A stretch of 64,000 bases of DNA, taken from assembly GCA_963765295.1 (NCBI GenBank), contig CAVXVO010000004.1, positions 124,001 to 188,000 of the forward strand, written 5' to 3'. A program made the position numbers and the translations under genes. Source of the stretch: PALSA-612 sp963765295 (lineage in GTDB: Bacteria > Actinomycetota > Thermoleophilia > Gaiellales > Gaiellaceae). Below, piece by piece: positions 35,338 through 43,959 of the stretch. Under the pieces are notes generated by a model. It was not told where the DNA came from. It saw only the letters and a program-made list of their open reading frames with translations, and did no database searches. The stretch's first letter is position 1. The number at the start of each line of letters is the position of its first letter.

Positions 35338-35690
35338 TCAAGACTCGAGCCTGGGATCTCGCTCGCCCGTGCGCGAGCGAGACCAGCCGATCAACGCTCG
35401 GACGAAGGCGCCGACGAGCACCCCGAGCAGGTAGAAGAGGCAGCCGACGAACGCGATGACCACGACGAACACCGGCTCCTACCAGCGACCGAGGTACTCC
35501 TCGTACTCGGAGCAGCCGTTCGCCTGACTGTAGTTCCGCGGGGCGTTCAGATAGGCGGCGAGAACGACGAGGAAGCCGAGGACGACGCCCAGCGCGAACA
35601 GGGCGAGCAGCCGGCGCGGGCCCCGTCCGAGCACCACGCCGAGGGGGCCCCGAACAGGAAGGGCGCACCGAGCCAGACGAACACGTCCAC
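35338..35690 (-). pseudogene. Small membrane protein with in-frame TAG and a frameshift
   Basis: Reads as about 117 residues. A first helix (VFVWLGAPFLFG) is followed, after one missing base in the G4C5 run near 35650, by LLALFALGVVLGFLVVLAAY, then a soluble loop with NYSQANGCSEYEEYLGRW. A TAG stop at 35479-35481 then interrupts. The same frame continues EPVFVVVIAFVGCLFYLLG, another helix and a basic tail to TGA at 35338. The TAG directly follows a TGG, as if TGGTGG had become TGGTAG. The GTG start near 35690 overlaps the stop of the upstream gene. Two separate tiny genes is the alternative. No function recognised. Confidence 0.5.
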
Positions 35691-35691
35691 G

Positions 35692-36000
35692 TCAGTAGCG
35701 GTCGAGATACCGCGGGCTCGCGACGCGGAGCTTCGCGGCGACGTGCTCGCGCAGGCGCTCCAGTGCATCCTCGGGGACGTCGCCCGAGCGGATCTGCCGC
35801 GCCAGCTCCTCGAGCTCGTCTAGCGACATGTCGTCCACGTCATCCGACTCCAGCTCCCGCTGCGCGATCCCGAGTGCGTTGATGGCGACGAGCGTCCGGA
35901 AGCGGAGGCGCTGGTCGGTGAGCGTCGGCAGGATCTCGCCCTCGAGGAACTCGCGCGTCGCCTCGACGAGCTCTGCGGCGGTCGGGCGATCGTGCGCCAT
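35692..36000 (-). CDS. DUF6285-like acyl-CoA-associated protein
   Basis: 102-residue all-helical acidic protein. RPTAAELVEATREFLEGEIL at the N-terminus and RFRTLVAINALGIAQRELE near 35 match the small DUF6285 proteins that accompany APH-like kinases and acyl-CoA dehydrogenases in actinobacteria and proteobacteria. The ATG at 36000 is 20 bases from the divergent acyl-CoA dehydrogenase start, so promoters must overlap the coding ends. Function is not established; association with ACAD10/11-like systems is consistent with the APH-like gene at 18.4 kb. Confidence 0.75.
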   Translation of the reverse strand: MAHDRPTAAELVEATREFLEGEILPTLTDQRLRFRTLVAINALGIAQRELESDDVDDMSLDELEELARQIRSGDVPEDALERLREHVAAKLRVASPRYLDRY

Positions 36001-36020
36001 GACTATGCGATGCTAGACGG

Positions 36021-37196
36021 GTGGAGGATCTGAAGGCTCCCTATCGCGCCTTCATGGAGGCGCATGTCTACCCGAACGAGGCGGCGCTGGCCCGTGAGGA
36101 CGACGATGCCGCGGCGCTCGTCGCCGACCTTCGCGCCCGTGCGAAGGCCGAGGGGCTGTGGGCGCCGCACCTGCCGCCGGAGGCCGGCGGAACAGGTCGT
36201 GGCTTCCTCGCCTACGCGCACCTGAACGAGGAGATCGGACGCTGCGTCTGGGGCCAGCTCGTCTTCAACTGCCAGGCACCGGATGCGGGGAACGGCGAGA
36301 TCCTGCACATGTTCGGAACGGACGAGCAGAAGGAGCGCTTCCTCGCACCGCTGGTCGCCGGCGACACGCGGTCGTTCTTCTCGATGACCGAGCCCGAGGT
36401 CTCGGGCGCCGATCCGACCGGCCTGCGGACAACGGCCGTCCTCGACGGCGACGAGTGGGTGATCGACGGGCACAAGTGGTTCTCGTCCGGCGCGGAGGGG
36501 GCGGGCTTCGGGATCGTGATGGCCGTCACCGAGCCCGACGCCGAGCCGCACCGACGTATGAGCCAGATCCTCGTCCCGGCCGAAGCGCCGGGGATCGAGC
36601 TCGAGCCGGTGCCGGTCATGGGCCACCGCGGGCGCGGATGGTCGACCCATTGCGAGGTGACCTACACCGGTGTGCGCGTGCCTGCCGCCAACGTGCTCGG
36701 CGAGCGCGGCGACGGCTTCCGAATCGCGCAGAAACGGCTCGGGCCGGGCCGAATCCACCACGTCATGCGCTGGCTCGGGCAGATGGAGCGAGCCTTCGAG
36801 CTGATGTGCTCGCGCGCGCTCGAGCGCGAGGTCTTCGGCGGCCTGCTGGCAGAGAAGCAGACCGTCCAGAACTGGATCGCCGACTCGGCCGCCGACATCC
36901 AGGCCTGCCGCCTGCTCACGCTCGACGCCGCGCACAAGATCGACCAGGGCGACGAGGCACGCGTCGAGATCTCGCTGGTCAAGTTCTTCGCCGCGCGGGT
37001 GCTGAACGAGGTGATCGACCGTGCGATCCAGGTGCACGGCGGGCTCGGGCTCACCGACCGCACGCCGCTTGCCGCGATGTGGGCGATGGCCCGCGGCGGC
37101 CGCATCTACGACGGCCCGGACGAGGTTCACCGCATGGTCGTCAGCCGGCGCATCCTCAAGGAGTTCGCCGCCGGCGGCACGTACCGCTTCTCCTGA
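36021..37196 (+). CDS. Acyl-CoA dehydrogenase (ACAD10/11-like)
   Basis: 391 residues. FFSMTEPEVSGADPTGLRTT near 125 is the FAD/substrate loop, HKWFSSGAEG the next strand, and HGGLGLTDRTPLAAMWAMAR near 340 and RIYDGPDEVHRMVVSRRIL the C-terminal FAD and active-site part. The DGPDEVH variant, with Asp where many ACADs have the EGT motif, is typical of the ACAD10/11-like clade. It starts at GTG 36021. It probably oxidises an acyl-CoA made by the ligase at 38 kb, with electrons going to ETF (not encoded here). Confidence 0.92.
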   Translation: MEDLKAPYRAFMEAHVYPNEAALAREDDDAAALVADLRARAKAEGLWAPHLPPEAGGTGRGFLAYAHLNEEIGRCVWGQLVFNCQAPDAGNGEILHMFGTDEQKERFLAPLVAGDTRSFFSMTEPEVSGADPTGLRTTAVLDGDEWVIDGHKWFSSGAEGAGFGIVMAVTEPDAEPHRRMSQILVPAEAPGIELEPVPVMGHRGRGWSTHCEVTYTGVRVPAANVLGERGDGFRIAQKRLGPGRIHHVMRWLGQMERAFELMCSRALEREVFGGLLAEKQTVQNWIADSAADIQACRLLTLDAAHKIDQGDEARVEISLVKFFAARVLNEVIDRAIQVHGGLGLTDRTPLAAMWAMARGGRIYDGPDEVHRMVVSRRILKEFAAGGTYRFS

Positions 37197-37199
37197 CGA

Positions 37200-37236
37200 C
37201 ATGGCCCACCGGGCCATGTCGCAGGGACAGTCCCTG
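37200..37236 (+). repeat. Dispersed palindromic repeat, copy 2 (two adjacent hairpins)
   Basis: CATGGCCC-ACC-GGGCCATG (37200-37218) is a perfect 8-bp hairpin starting four bases after the acyl-CoA dehydrogenase stop; GTCG and then CAGGGAC-A-GTCCCTG (37222-37236) follow. The part from GGGCCATGTCGC through AGGGACAGTCCC is almost identical to copy 4. It may double as a terminator. Confidence 0.8.
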
Positions 37237-37315
37237 TAACGCCTTTGTGACGCGACCTTTCGCCTGCTCAGACGGGCGAGCATGACCGGGTCCGTCAGGT
37301 CCGATCCTCACCGAA

Positions 37316-37352
37316 GCCATGTCCGAGGGACTGTCCCCGGGACGTGCCCCGC
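37316..37352 (+). repeat. Dispersed palindromic repeat, copy 3
   Basis: GCCATGTCCG, AGGGACTGTCCCC, then GGGACGTGCCCC. It shares with copy 4 a second GGGAC unit after the core palindrome. It lies in the gap just before the 3' end of the SDR gene, in the same 164-base interval as copy 2. Confidence 0.75.
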
Positions 37353-37360
37353 GCGGACGA

Positions 37361-38008
37361 TCAGCGGGGGCCCGGCACGTTCGGGAAGCGGAACTGCAGC
37401 GGCTCGCGGCCCGGCTGGACGACCCAGGCCTGGCCCACCTCCTCCGAGCGGGCAGCGACGAGAACCGCTTCGGCGACACGGCTCGGCGGCATGATCTCGA
37501 AGCCGGCTCCCCGCAACTCCTGCTCGTGAGGCCGAACCATCGGCGTGTCGACGAATCCGGGGCAGACGGCGTTCAGCCGGATGCCTCGCTCCAGAAGGCC
37601 CGGAGCCGCAGCCCGGACGAATCCCACCACGGCATGCTTCGTCAGCGTGTAGACGGAATCGCCCGGCCACGGCCAGAGCCCGGCCAGCGACGCGGTCACG
37701 ACGATCGCGCTGCCGGGCTCCATCACGTCGGCCATGCGACGTACGCCGAGGACGACGCCGTCCACGTTGACGCCGACGACGCGCCGGTAGTCGGCGGCGG
37801 TCTCGTCCGTGCTCGTCACGCCCGCGTTCAGGCACGCGAGCTCGACCGGCTCGACGTCGGCCCACGCGTCGGGATCGGACACGTCGAAACCGTGCACCAC
37901 GTCGAGCACCCGCACGTCAGTTCCTTCGGAGCGGAGCAGCGCGACGGTCGCAGCGCCGATGCCCGAGGCACCGCCGGTGACCAGTGCCGTGCGCGGAAAC
38001 CCGCTCAG
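37361..38008 (-). CDS. SDR-family oxidoreductase
   Basis: About 214 residues, short for an SDR (~250). TALVTGGASGIGAATVALLR is the NAD-binding loop, LACLNAGVTS replaces the usual NNAG, VTASLAGLWPWPG is the Ser region and YTLTKHAVVGFVRAAAP has the catalytic Tyr and Lys. The start is odd: no ATG or GTG lies before the Rossmann loop, and a CTG at 38006-38008 overlapping the ligase stop (CTGA) is the best candidate. The loop between strands 2 and 4 is trimmed. It is coupled to the acyl-CoA ligase gene and may act on a hydroxyacyl-CoA. Confidence 0.8.
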   Translation of the reverse strand: MSGFPRTALVTGGASGIGAATVALLRSEGTDVRVLDVVHGFDVSDPDAWADVEPVELACLNAGVTSTDETAADYRRVVGVNVDGVVLGVRRMADVMEPGSAIVVTASLAGLWPWPGDSVYTLTKHAVVGFVRAAAPGLLERGIRLNAVCPGFVDTPMVRPHEQELRGAGFEIMPPSRVAEAVLVAARSEEVGQAWVVQPGREPLQFRFPNVPGPR

Positions 38009-39621
38009 GGCGCCGGCACCGACTGCTCCACGAACTGCTCGCGGAGCGCCGTCTTGCGGAACTTGCCGACCGCCGTCTTCGGGATCTCGTCGACGAACTC
38101 GAACCTGTCCGGCAGGCAGAACTTCGCGAAGCTGCCGGCGAGGTACGCGCGCAGCTCCTCCGGCGTCGCCTCGGCCCCCGGCCTGAGCACGACCACGGCG
38201 AGCGGCCGCTCCGCCCACTTCTCGTCCGGGACGCCGATCACGGCCGCCTCTGCAACCGCCGGGTGCCCCATCAACGCGTTCTCGAGATCGACGGACGAGA
38301 TCCACTCGCCGCCCGACTTGATCACGTCCTTGGAGCGATCCTTGATCGCGATGAAGCCGCGCTGGTCGATCGAGACGATGTCGCCGGTGCAGAACCAGCC
38401 GTCGGCCGTCCAGCGGTCGGCCTGCTCGGGCGTCTCGTAGTACGACGACGCCACCCAGGGGCCGCGGCACTCGAGCTCGCCCATCGCCTCGCCGTCCCAC
38501 GGGACCAGGTTTCCGTCGACGTCGCGGGCGCGGATCTCGACGAACGGAAGCGGGATCCCCTGCAGGGCGATGTAGTCGAACTTGGTGTCCTCGTCGGCGT
38601 CGCGCAGGTCGCCGGGAAGATCGGTGACTGAAGCGACCGGCGAGGTCTCGGTCATCCCCCAGCCGTGGCAGATGGCAATCCCGTGGCGCTGCTGGAAACC
38701 GGCGATCATCGCGCGCGGGGCGGCGGAGCCCCCGACGAGCATGCCCTTCAGGCTGGAGATGTCGTAGCGGTCCGGCTCGGCGTCGAGCACGTTGAGGATG
38801 CCCATCCAGATCGTCGGCACGCCCGCGGCCCAGGTGACGCGCTCGCGCTCGAAGTCCTCGAGCAGGCTGTGCGGATCGAGGAGCGGGCCCGGGTAGACGA
38901 TCTTCGAGCCGAGCATCGCGGCCAGATACGGGTAGCCCCAGGCGTTGGCATGAAACATCGGGACGACCGGAAGGAACGTGTCCGACTCGCCGAGCGACCG
39001 GTCGAGCGGCGCACCCGAGGCCACGCCGAACGTGTGCAGCACCGTCGAGCGGTGGGAGTAGACGACCCCTTTCGGCCGACCCGTGGTGCCGCTCGTGTAG
39101 CACATCGCGGCCGCGTCGTTCTCGTCCAGCTCGGGCTCGCGCCAGTCGTCCGCCGACGCGCCCGCGAGCAATTCCTCGTAGCTCGACTCGACGACGAAGA
39201 CGTGCTCGATCTCGGTCTCGCCGACGAACTGGTCGAGCAGGGGCACGAGCATCTGGTCGACGATCACGACCCGGTCGCCCGCATGCGAGGCGATGTACGC
39301 GAGATCGGTCGGGTGCAGGCGGATGTTCAGCGTGTGCAGCACGAAGCCGCCACACGGGATGCCGAAGTAGCACTCCATGTGCTGCGAGTGGTTCCACGAG
39401 AGCGTCGCGACGCGGTCGCCGCGCTCGATCCCGAGGCCGGCGAGGGCGACGGCGAGCTGCTTCGAGCGGCGCATCACGTCGCGGTAGTTCGTGCGGTGGA
39501 AGCTCCCGTCGGCGAGCCGGGTGACGATCTCCTTGTCGCCGAAGTACGTCTCCGCCCGGCGCATCAGCGTCGGGAGCGTGAGCTGGTAGTCCATCATCTG
39601 GCCGCGCAGGCCGGGCTGCAT
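38005..39621 (-). CDS. Acyl-CoA synthetase (long-chain fatty-acid--CoA ligase type)
   Basis: 538-residue ANL-superfamily ligase that activates a carboxylic acid to its CoA ester with ATP. CYTSGTTGRPKGVVYSHRST near 183 is the P-loop; GWGMTETSPVAS near 325, GWFCTGDIVSIDQRGFIAIK near 415 (the GD Asp binds ribose), DRSKDVIKSGGEWIS and the C-terminal KTAVGKFRKTALRE with the adenylation Lys are all present. The ATG at 39619-39621 is preferred over a GTG three codons upstream. It is first in a short run with the SDR and probably primes substrates imported by the Liv system. Confidence 0.94.
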   Translation of the reverse strand: MQPGLRGQMMDYQLTLPTLMRRAETYFGDKEIVTRLADGSFHRTNYRDVMRRSKQLAVALAGLGIERGDRVATLSWNHSQHMECYFGIPCGGFVLHTLNIRLHPTDLAYIASHAGDRVVIVDQMLVPLLDQFVGETEIEHVFVVESSYEELLAGASADDWREPELDENDAAAMCYTSGTTGRPKGVVYSHRSTVLHTFGVASGAPLDRSLGESDTFLPVVPMFHANAWGYPYLAAMLGSKIVYPGPLLDPHSLLEDFERERVTWAAGVPTIWMGILNVLDAEPDRYDISSLKGMLVGGSAAPRAMIAGFQQRHGIAICHGWGMTETSPVASVTDLPGDLRDADEDTKFDYIALQGIPLPFVEIRARDVDGNLVPWDGEAMGELECRGPWVASSYYETPEQADRWTADGWFCTGDIVSIDQRGFIAIKDRSKDVIKSGGEWISSVDLENALMGHPAVAEAAVIGVPDEKWAERPLAVVVLRPGAEATPEELRAYLAGSFAKFCLPDRFEFVDEIPKTAVGKFRKTALREQFVEQSVPAP

Positions 39622-39642
39622 GGACGACACTGTACGGCGCTC

Positions 39643-40443
39643 CTAGCCGCCGAGCAACGCCCGCCTGATCACGCGGTCCCGCAGGCGGTCAGGGAGACGC
39701 TCGATCGCGGCGCGGATGTGGGCGTCCCTGCCGACGAGGTAGCGCGCCTTCGGGTGCTCGTCGGTGAGTGCGTGCTCGATCGCCTTCACGACCGACTCGA
39801 CCGGCGCGGCCTTTGCGGCCCGGGCGGCGGCGAAGGAACGCATCGCGTCGAGCCTGCTCCCGTACCGCTCGATCGCTTCGGGCGAGAGCATGTCGGCGAT
39901 CGGCTGCGGCTTGCTCCAGATCGGTGTCGCGATCGTGCCGGGACGAATGATCGACACATGGATGCCGTCGGGCGCGAGCTCGACCCGGAGCGAGTCGGCG
40001 AGCGCCTCGAGGCCGAACTTCGAGATCGCGTATGGCCCGAGGAACGGCAACGCGCTCGTTCCCGCGATCGACCCGACGAGCACGATCCGCCCGCGCGCGG
40101 CCCGGATCGCCGGCAGGAGCGCCTGCGTCACGGCGAGCTGGCCGACGATGTTGACCTCGAGCTGCCGCCGGAGCTCGTCGAGCGGCAGGTACTCGAGCGG
40201 CGCCGCCAGCGCGATGCCGGCGTTGTCGACGAGCCCGTCGAGCCGTTCGCCGACGGCCTCCGCCGCGTGGGCGATCGCGTCGCCGTCCGTGACGTCGAGC
40301 AGGAGCTCCGTCGTCCCGGCCGGCGCCGCACCCTCGGCGCGCACGCCCGCGAACACCCGCCAGCCGTCGCGCGCCAGCCGCTCCGCGCACGCGGCGCCGA
40401 TCCCGGAGGACGCGCCCGTGACGAGGACCGAGCGCTCAGCCAA
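39643..40443 (-). CDS. SDR-family oxidoreductase
   Basis: 266 residues. SVLVTGASSGIGAACAERLA is the cofactor loop, LVDNAGIALAAPLEY the NNAG-equivalent, VLVGSIAGTSALPFLGPYAI holds Ser and Tyr, and SKFGLEALADSLRVELA the Lys. The classical SDR with a ~60-residue C-terminal extension resembles retinol/17beta-HSD-like enzymes. It starts at TTG 40441-40443, overlapping the acyl-CoA dehydrogenase stop by eight bases, so it belongs to that operon. Confidence 0.87.
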   Translation of the reverse strand: MAERSVLVTGASSGIGAACAERLARDGWRVFAGVRAEGAAPAGTTELLLDVTDGDAIAHAAEAVGERLDGLVDNAGIALAAPLEYLPLDELRRQLEVNIVGQLAVTQALLPAIRAARGRIVLVGSIAGTSALPFLGPYAISKFGLEALADSLRVELAPDGIHVSIIRPGTIATPIWSKPQPIADMLSPEAIERYGSRLDAMRSFAAARAAKAAPVESVVKAIEHALTDEHPKARYLVGRDAHIRAAIERLPDRLRDRVIRRALLGG

Positions 40444-41402
40444 GGATCGCGGCGGCGACTTCCGCGCGCTGCACGGCCGGATAGCCGCCGTAGCCCTGGA
40501 TCCACTGCGCGCGCTTGTAGTAGCGGTGGAGCGCGTGCTCCCAGGTGAAGCCGATGCCGCCGTGCGCCTGGATCGAGTACTCGCAGACCTTGACCGCGAC
40601 ATCGCCCGGCGTAGGCCTTGGCGGCCGCGGCCGCGACGGGGGCCTCGTCGTCCCCCTCGGCCACGCACCACGCGGCCCAGTAGGCGAGCGAGCGCGCCAG
40701 CTCCGTCAACGCGTAGCTGTCCGCGAGCCTGTGCGAGACGGCCTGGTAGATGCCGATCGGCTTGCCGAACTGCTCGCGCGTCTTCGCGTGCTCGACCGAG
40801 AGCTCGAGCGCGCGCTGCGACATGCCGACGGCCTCGAGCGCGAGCGCGGCGAACGCGCGCGTGCGCATCCGGTCGATCGCCGACGCGTCTCCGATCTCTT
40901 CTGCGTCACCGCCCTCGGCCAGACGCCCGAGCCGCCGCGTCGAGTCCATCGTCTCCAGCGTCTCGCCCGTCGCCGGCACCGCGACGAGCTTGCCGCCGCG
41001 GACGACGAGCACGCGGTCGACGAGCGCGAGGTCGGGCACGAGCGAGCCGTCGAGCGATGCCGACCAGCGCGCTCCGCCGCCGACCACTTCGCGCTGCAGC
41101 TCAGCCGGGAGCTCCGGCAACGCGAGCGCAACCGTCGAGAAGTACGGGCCCGGGTAGAGCGAGCGGCCGAGCTCCTCGAACAGCACCGCCTCCTCGAGGA
41201 AGCCGAGCCCGGCGCCGCCTGCCTCCTCCGGCACGGAGACCCCGACCCAGCCGAGACCCGCCAGCTCGTCCCACGACGCCGGATCCCAGCCCTCGGCCGA
41301 ATCGGCGAGCTCTGCGACGCGCTCGGCCGGATAGCGGTCGGCGAGGAACTTCCGCGCTTCGCTTCTGAGCTGCTCCTGCTCGTCGGTGAACGCGAACTCC
41401 AT
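40436..41402 (-). CDS. Acyl-CoA dehydrogenase, small subunit type, one frameshift
   Basis: 321 residues after deleting one base from the CCC run at 40605-40607. MEFAFTDEQEQLRSEARKFL is the start; GWVGVSVPEEAGGAGLGFLE near 50 is the N-terminal acyl-CoA dehydrogenase motif and REQFGKPIGIYQAVSHRLAD near 215 the FAD-contact helix. After AAAKAYAG the shifted frame gives DVAVKVCEYSIQAHGGIGFT and ends AAAILG. The short middle domain and its pairing with the 384-residue ACAD upstream fit the heteromeric FadE-type enzymes (as FadE28/FadE29 in sterol side-chain degradation). The break is probably an error. Confidence 0.85.
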
Positions 41403-41405
41403 GGG

Positions 41406-42560
41406 TCAGCGGCTCCTCGGCAGCCCGAGCACGCGCTCGGCGATGATGTTGCGGAGGATCTCCGACGTCCCGGCCTCGATCGTGTTGCCGCGGCTCCGGA
41501 GCTGCTGGTACTGCCAGTAGCCGTGCCCCTCGCCGTTCCAGAGCTGTGCGTCCGAGCCGAGGATCTCGAGCGCGAGCTTGGTCAGGCGCTGGTTCGACTC
41601 CGACCACGTGAGCTTGGACACAGAGCCCTCCGGGCCGGGCATGCCCGTCTTCATCAGCATCGTCAGCGCCCGATAGTTGGTCAGCCGCAGTGCACGCTGC
41701 TCGATCCATTCGTGCGCGACGCGATCGCGGAGGGCGGCATCGTCCACACCGCGCTCGCGGGCGAGCGTGATCAGCTTGCGCACGTTCACCTCGAGCATCG
41801 CCGTGAGCGCGAAGCCGAGCGTCGCGCGCTCGTGCAGGAGCGTCGTCATCGCGACCCCCCAGCCCTGGCCGATCTCGCCGAGGACGTTCTCGACCGGCAC
41901 CTGGACGCCCGTGAAGAAGATCTCGTTGAACTCCGCCTCGCCGGTGATCTGCCGCAGCGGTCGCACCTCGACGCCGGGCGCGTGCATGTCGACGAGCAGA
42001 TACGTCATGCCCGCATGCTTGACCGACTCCGGGTCGCTGCGCGTGACGAGGATGCACCAGTCGGCGATGTGCGCGAACGACGACCAGACCTTCTGGCCGT
42101 CGACGACGAAGTGGTCGCCCTCCAGGCGCGCGCTGGTCCTCGCCGAGGCGAGATCGGAGCCTGCGTCGGGCTCGGAGAAGCCCTGGCACCAGATCTCCTC
42201 CGCCGACAGGATCTTCGGGAGGTAGCGCGCCTTCTGCTCCTCGGTGCCGTGGGCGATGATCGTCGGGCCGGCCATCCCGAGCCCGATCACGTTCATGTGC
42301 TGCGGCGCTTCGGCGCGCGCGGTCTCCTCGAGGAAGATCGCCTGGTGGGGATACGGCGCGCCGCTGCCCCCGTACTCCTTCGGCCAGGTCAGCCCGGCGT
42401 AGCCGGCTTCGGCGAGCTTGCGGCTCCACTGCAGCCAGGCATCGGCGTACTCCTCCTCGCCCGATCGCGGCCCCGCGAGCGCCGTCGGGAAATTCGCCTC
42501 CAGCCAGCCGCGCACCTCGGCGCGGAAGGCGGCTTCCTCGGGCGTGTCGCGGAGGTCCAC
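41406..42560 (-). CDS. Acyl-CoA dehydrogenase, large subunit type
   Basis: 384 residues. TWPKEYGGSGAPYPHQAIFL near 60, CQGFSEPDAGSDLASARTSA near 125 (the FAD/substrate loop), QKVWSSFAHIADW and the C-terminal RSRGNTIEAGTSEILRNIIA with the catalytic-region Glu are conserved. It lies three bases before the smaller ACAD gene. The pair probably makes an alpha2beta2 dehydrogenase for a bulky acyl-CoA. The ATG at 42560 is two bases after the stop of the hydroxyacid oxidase, so all four genes 43725-39643 may be one transcript. Confidence 0.92.
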   Translation of the reverse strand: MDLRDTPEEAAFRAEVRGWLEANFPTALAGPRSGEEEYADAWLQWSRKLAEAGYAGLTWPKEYGGSGAPYPHQAIFLEETARAEAPQHMNVIGLGMAGPTIIAHGTEEQKARYLPKILSAEEIWCQGFSEPDAGSDLASARTSARLEGDHFVVDGQKVWSSFAHIADWCILVTRSDPESVKHAGMTYLLVDMHAPGVEVRPLRQITGEAEFNEIFFTGVQVPVENVLGEIGQGWGVAMTTLLHERATLGFALTAMLEVNVRKLITLARERGVDDAALRDRVAHEWIEQRALRLTNYRALTMLMKTGMPGPEGSVSKLTWSESNQRLTKLALEILGSDAQLWNGEGHGYWQYQQLRSRGNTIEAGTSEILRNIIAERVLGLPRSR

Positions 42561-42564
42561 GCTC

Positions 42565-43725
42565 CTACTCTACGGCGGCGAGCGCGCTTCGGTCGAGGTC
42601 ACGGACGGCGGTGCCGCCCGCGAGCGCGAGGGTCAAGTCGGTCTCGGCGAGGAGCTGCCGGATCACGACCTCGACGCCCTCCTGCCCGCCGGCCGCGAGC
42701 CCCCAGACGTACGGCCGGCCGAGGAGGACGGCGTCGGCTCCGAGCGCCATCGCCTTGACCACGTCGGCGCCCGAGCGGATGCCGCTGTCCACGAGCACGG
42801 TCGTGTCGTCGCCGAGCGCGTCGCGCACCTCGACGAGCGCGTCGAGCGACGCCACGGCCCCGTCGACCTGCCGGCCGCCGTGGTTCGACACGATGATCCC
42901 GTCGACGCCGCGCCGCTTCGCCTCCAGCGCGTCCTCGGCGGTGAGGACGCCCTTGACGAGGAGCGGCAGGTCGGTCAGCCCGCGCAGCCAGTCGAGATCG
43001 TCCCAGGTCAGCCCGAGATTGGGGAAGGTCGAGAGCATGAGCGCCGCCGCCGCGAGCAGGTCGTCCTCCGGCGGCGCGGCCAGATAGCTCCGGAAGACGG
43101 GATCCGTGAAGAACTGCGCGCAGCCCTCGCCCTGGATGAACGGGAGGTACGTGTTCGCGAGGTCGCGCGGACGCCAGCCGAGCACGAGCGTGTCGAGCGT
43201 GACGACGATCGCCCCGTAGCCCGCCGCCTCGGCGCGCCGGACGAAGCTCTCGGCGATCTTCCGGTCCGAGACCCAGTAGAGCTGGAACCACCGCGGCGCC
43301 GCGCCCATCGCCTCGGCCACCTGCTCCATCGAGTGCGACGCGGCGCTCGAGAGCACGAACGGGATGCCGGTCGCCGCCGCCGCGCGCGCCGCCGCGAGCT
43401 CGCCCTCCGCGTGGACGATGCTGAGCACGCCGATCGGGGCGAGCAGGAACGGTGCGACCGATCGCGTGCCGAGGACCTCGACGGACAGGTCGCGCTCGAC
43501 GTTGCCCGTGAGCATCCGCGGCCGCAGCCGGCGGCGCTCGAACGCCTCCCGGTTCGCGCGCATCGTCGCCTCCGACCCGGCCCCACCGGCGACGTAGTCG
43601 AAGGGCGCCTGGTCGAGCTTCTCTTTGGCCCGCGCCTCCCAGTCGTCCGCCGTCAGCGGCCACTCGTACGCGCCGGAGAGGTAGATCCCGGTCTGGAACT
43701 GGCCGCCCTCGAAGCCCAGGCTCAC
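42565..43725 (-). CDS. FMN-dependent alpha-hydroxy-acid oxidase/dehydrogenase
   Basis: 386-residue TIM-barrel flavoprotein of the lactate oxidase/mandelate dehydrogenase/lactate 2-monooxygenase family. FDYVAGGAGSEATMRANREA near 42 is the active-site Tyr region, PFLLAPIGVLSIVHAEGELA the FMN strand, LLVKGVLTAEDALEAKRRG the Lys loop, and IIVSNHGGRQVDGAVASLDA the motif with the catalytic His and Arg near 282. It oxidises a 2-hydroxy acid to a 2-oxo acid or, in the monooxygenase case, decarboxylates it. Located at the head of the acyl-CoA dehydrogenase run, it may process a hydroxy acid released from the same substrate. Confidence 0.92.
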   Translation of the reverse strand: MSLGFEGGQFQTGIYLSGAYEWPLTADDWEARAKEKLDQAPFDYVAGGAGSEATMRANREAFERRRLRPRMLTGNVERDLSVEVLGTRSVAPFLLAPIGVLSIVHAEGELAAARAAAATGIPFVLSSAASHSMEQVAEAMGAAPRWFQLYWVSDRKIAESFVRRAEAAGYGAIVVTLDTLVLGWRPRDLANTYLPFIQGEGCAQFFTDPVFRSYLAAPPEDDLLAAAALMLSTFPNLGLTWDDLDWLRGLTDLPLLVKGVLTAEDALEAKRRGVDGIIVSNHGGRQVDGAVASLDALVEVRDALGDDTTVLVDSGIRSGADVVKAMALGADAVLLGRPYVWGLAAGGQEGVEVVIRQLLAETDLTLALAGGTAVRDLDRSALAAVE

Positions 43726-43734
43726 GAGGCGATG

Positions 43735-43941
43735 CTATGCCAGCAGGACGCTCCGCGACGCGACCTCGGCGAGCCGGCGGTCGGCCGTGACGAGCACGGC
43801 GTCCTCGGCTTCCGCGAGTGCGAGATAGTGCGCGTCGTAGGTCGTGATGCCGTGCTCCTGCGCAAGGGCGCACGCGGGCAGGGCAAGGTGCTGGCCGACC
43901 GCTCGCGTCTCACGCTCCGATTGGAGCACGGAAACGCGCAC
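43735..43941 (-). pseudogene. PIN-domain (VapC-like) C-terminal fragment
   Basis: 68 codons from a GTG at 43939-43941. GITTYDAHYLALAEAEDAVL then VTADRRLAEVA is the C-terminal half of a PIN ribonuclease, with the Asp of TYDAHYLALAE and the TADRRL Asp conserved. The N-terminal half, including the first catalytic Asp and any antitoxin gene, is absent; upstream lies the damaged nuclease-helicase. It is probably a remnant of a toxin-antitoxin module. Confidence 0.6.
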
Positions 43942-43959
43942 GTGTCCGTGCCGAGAGCG

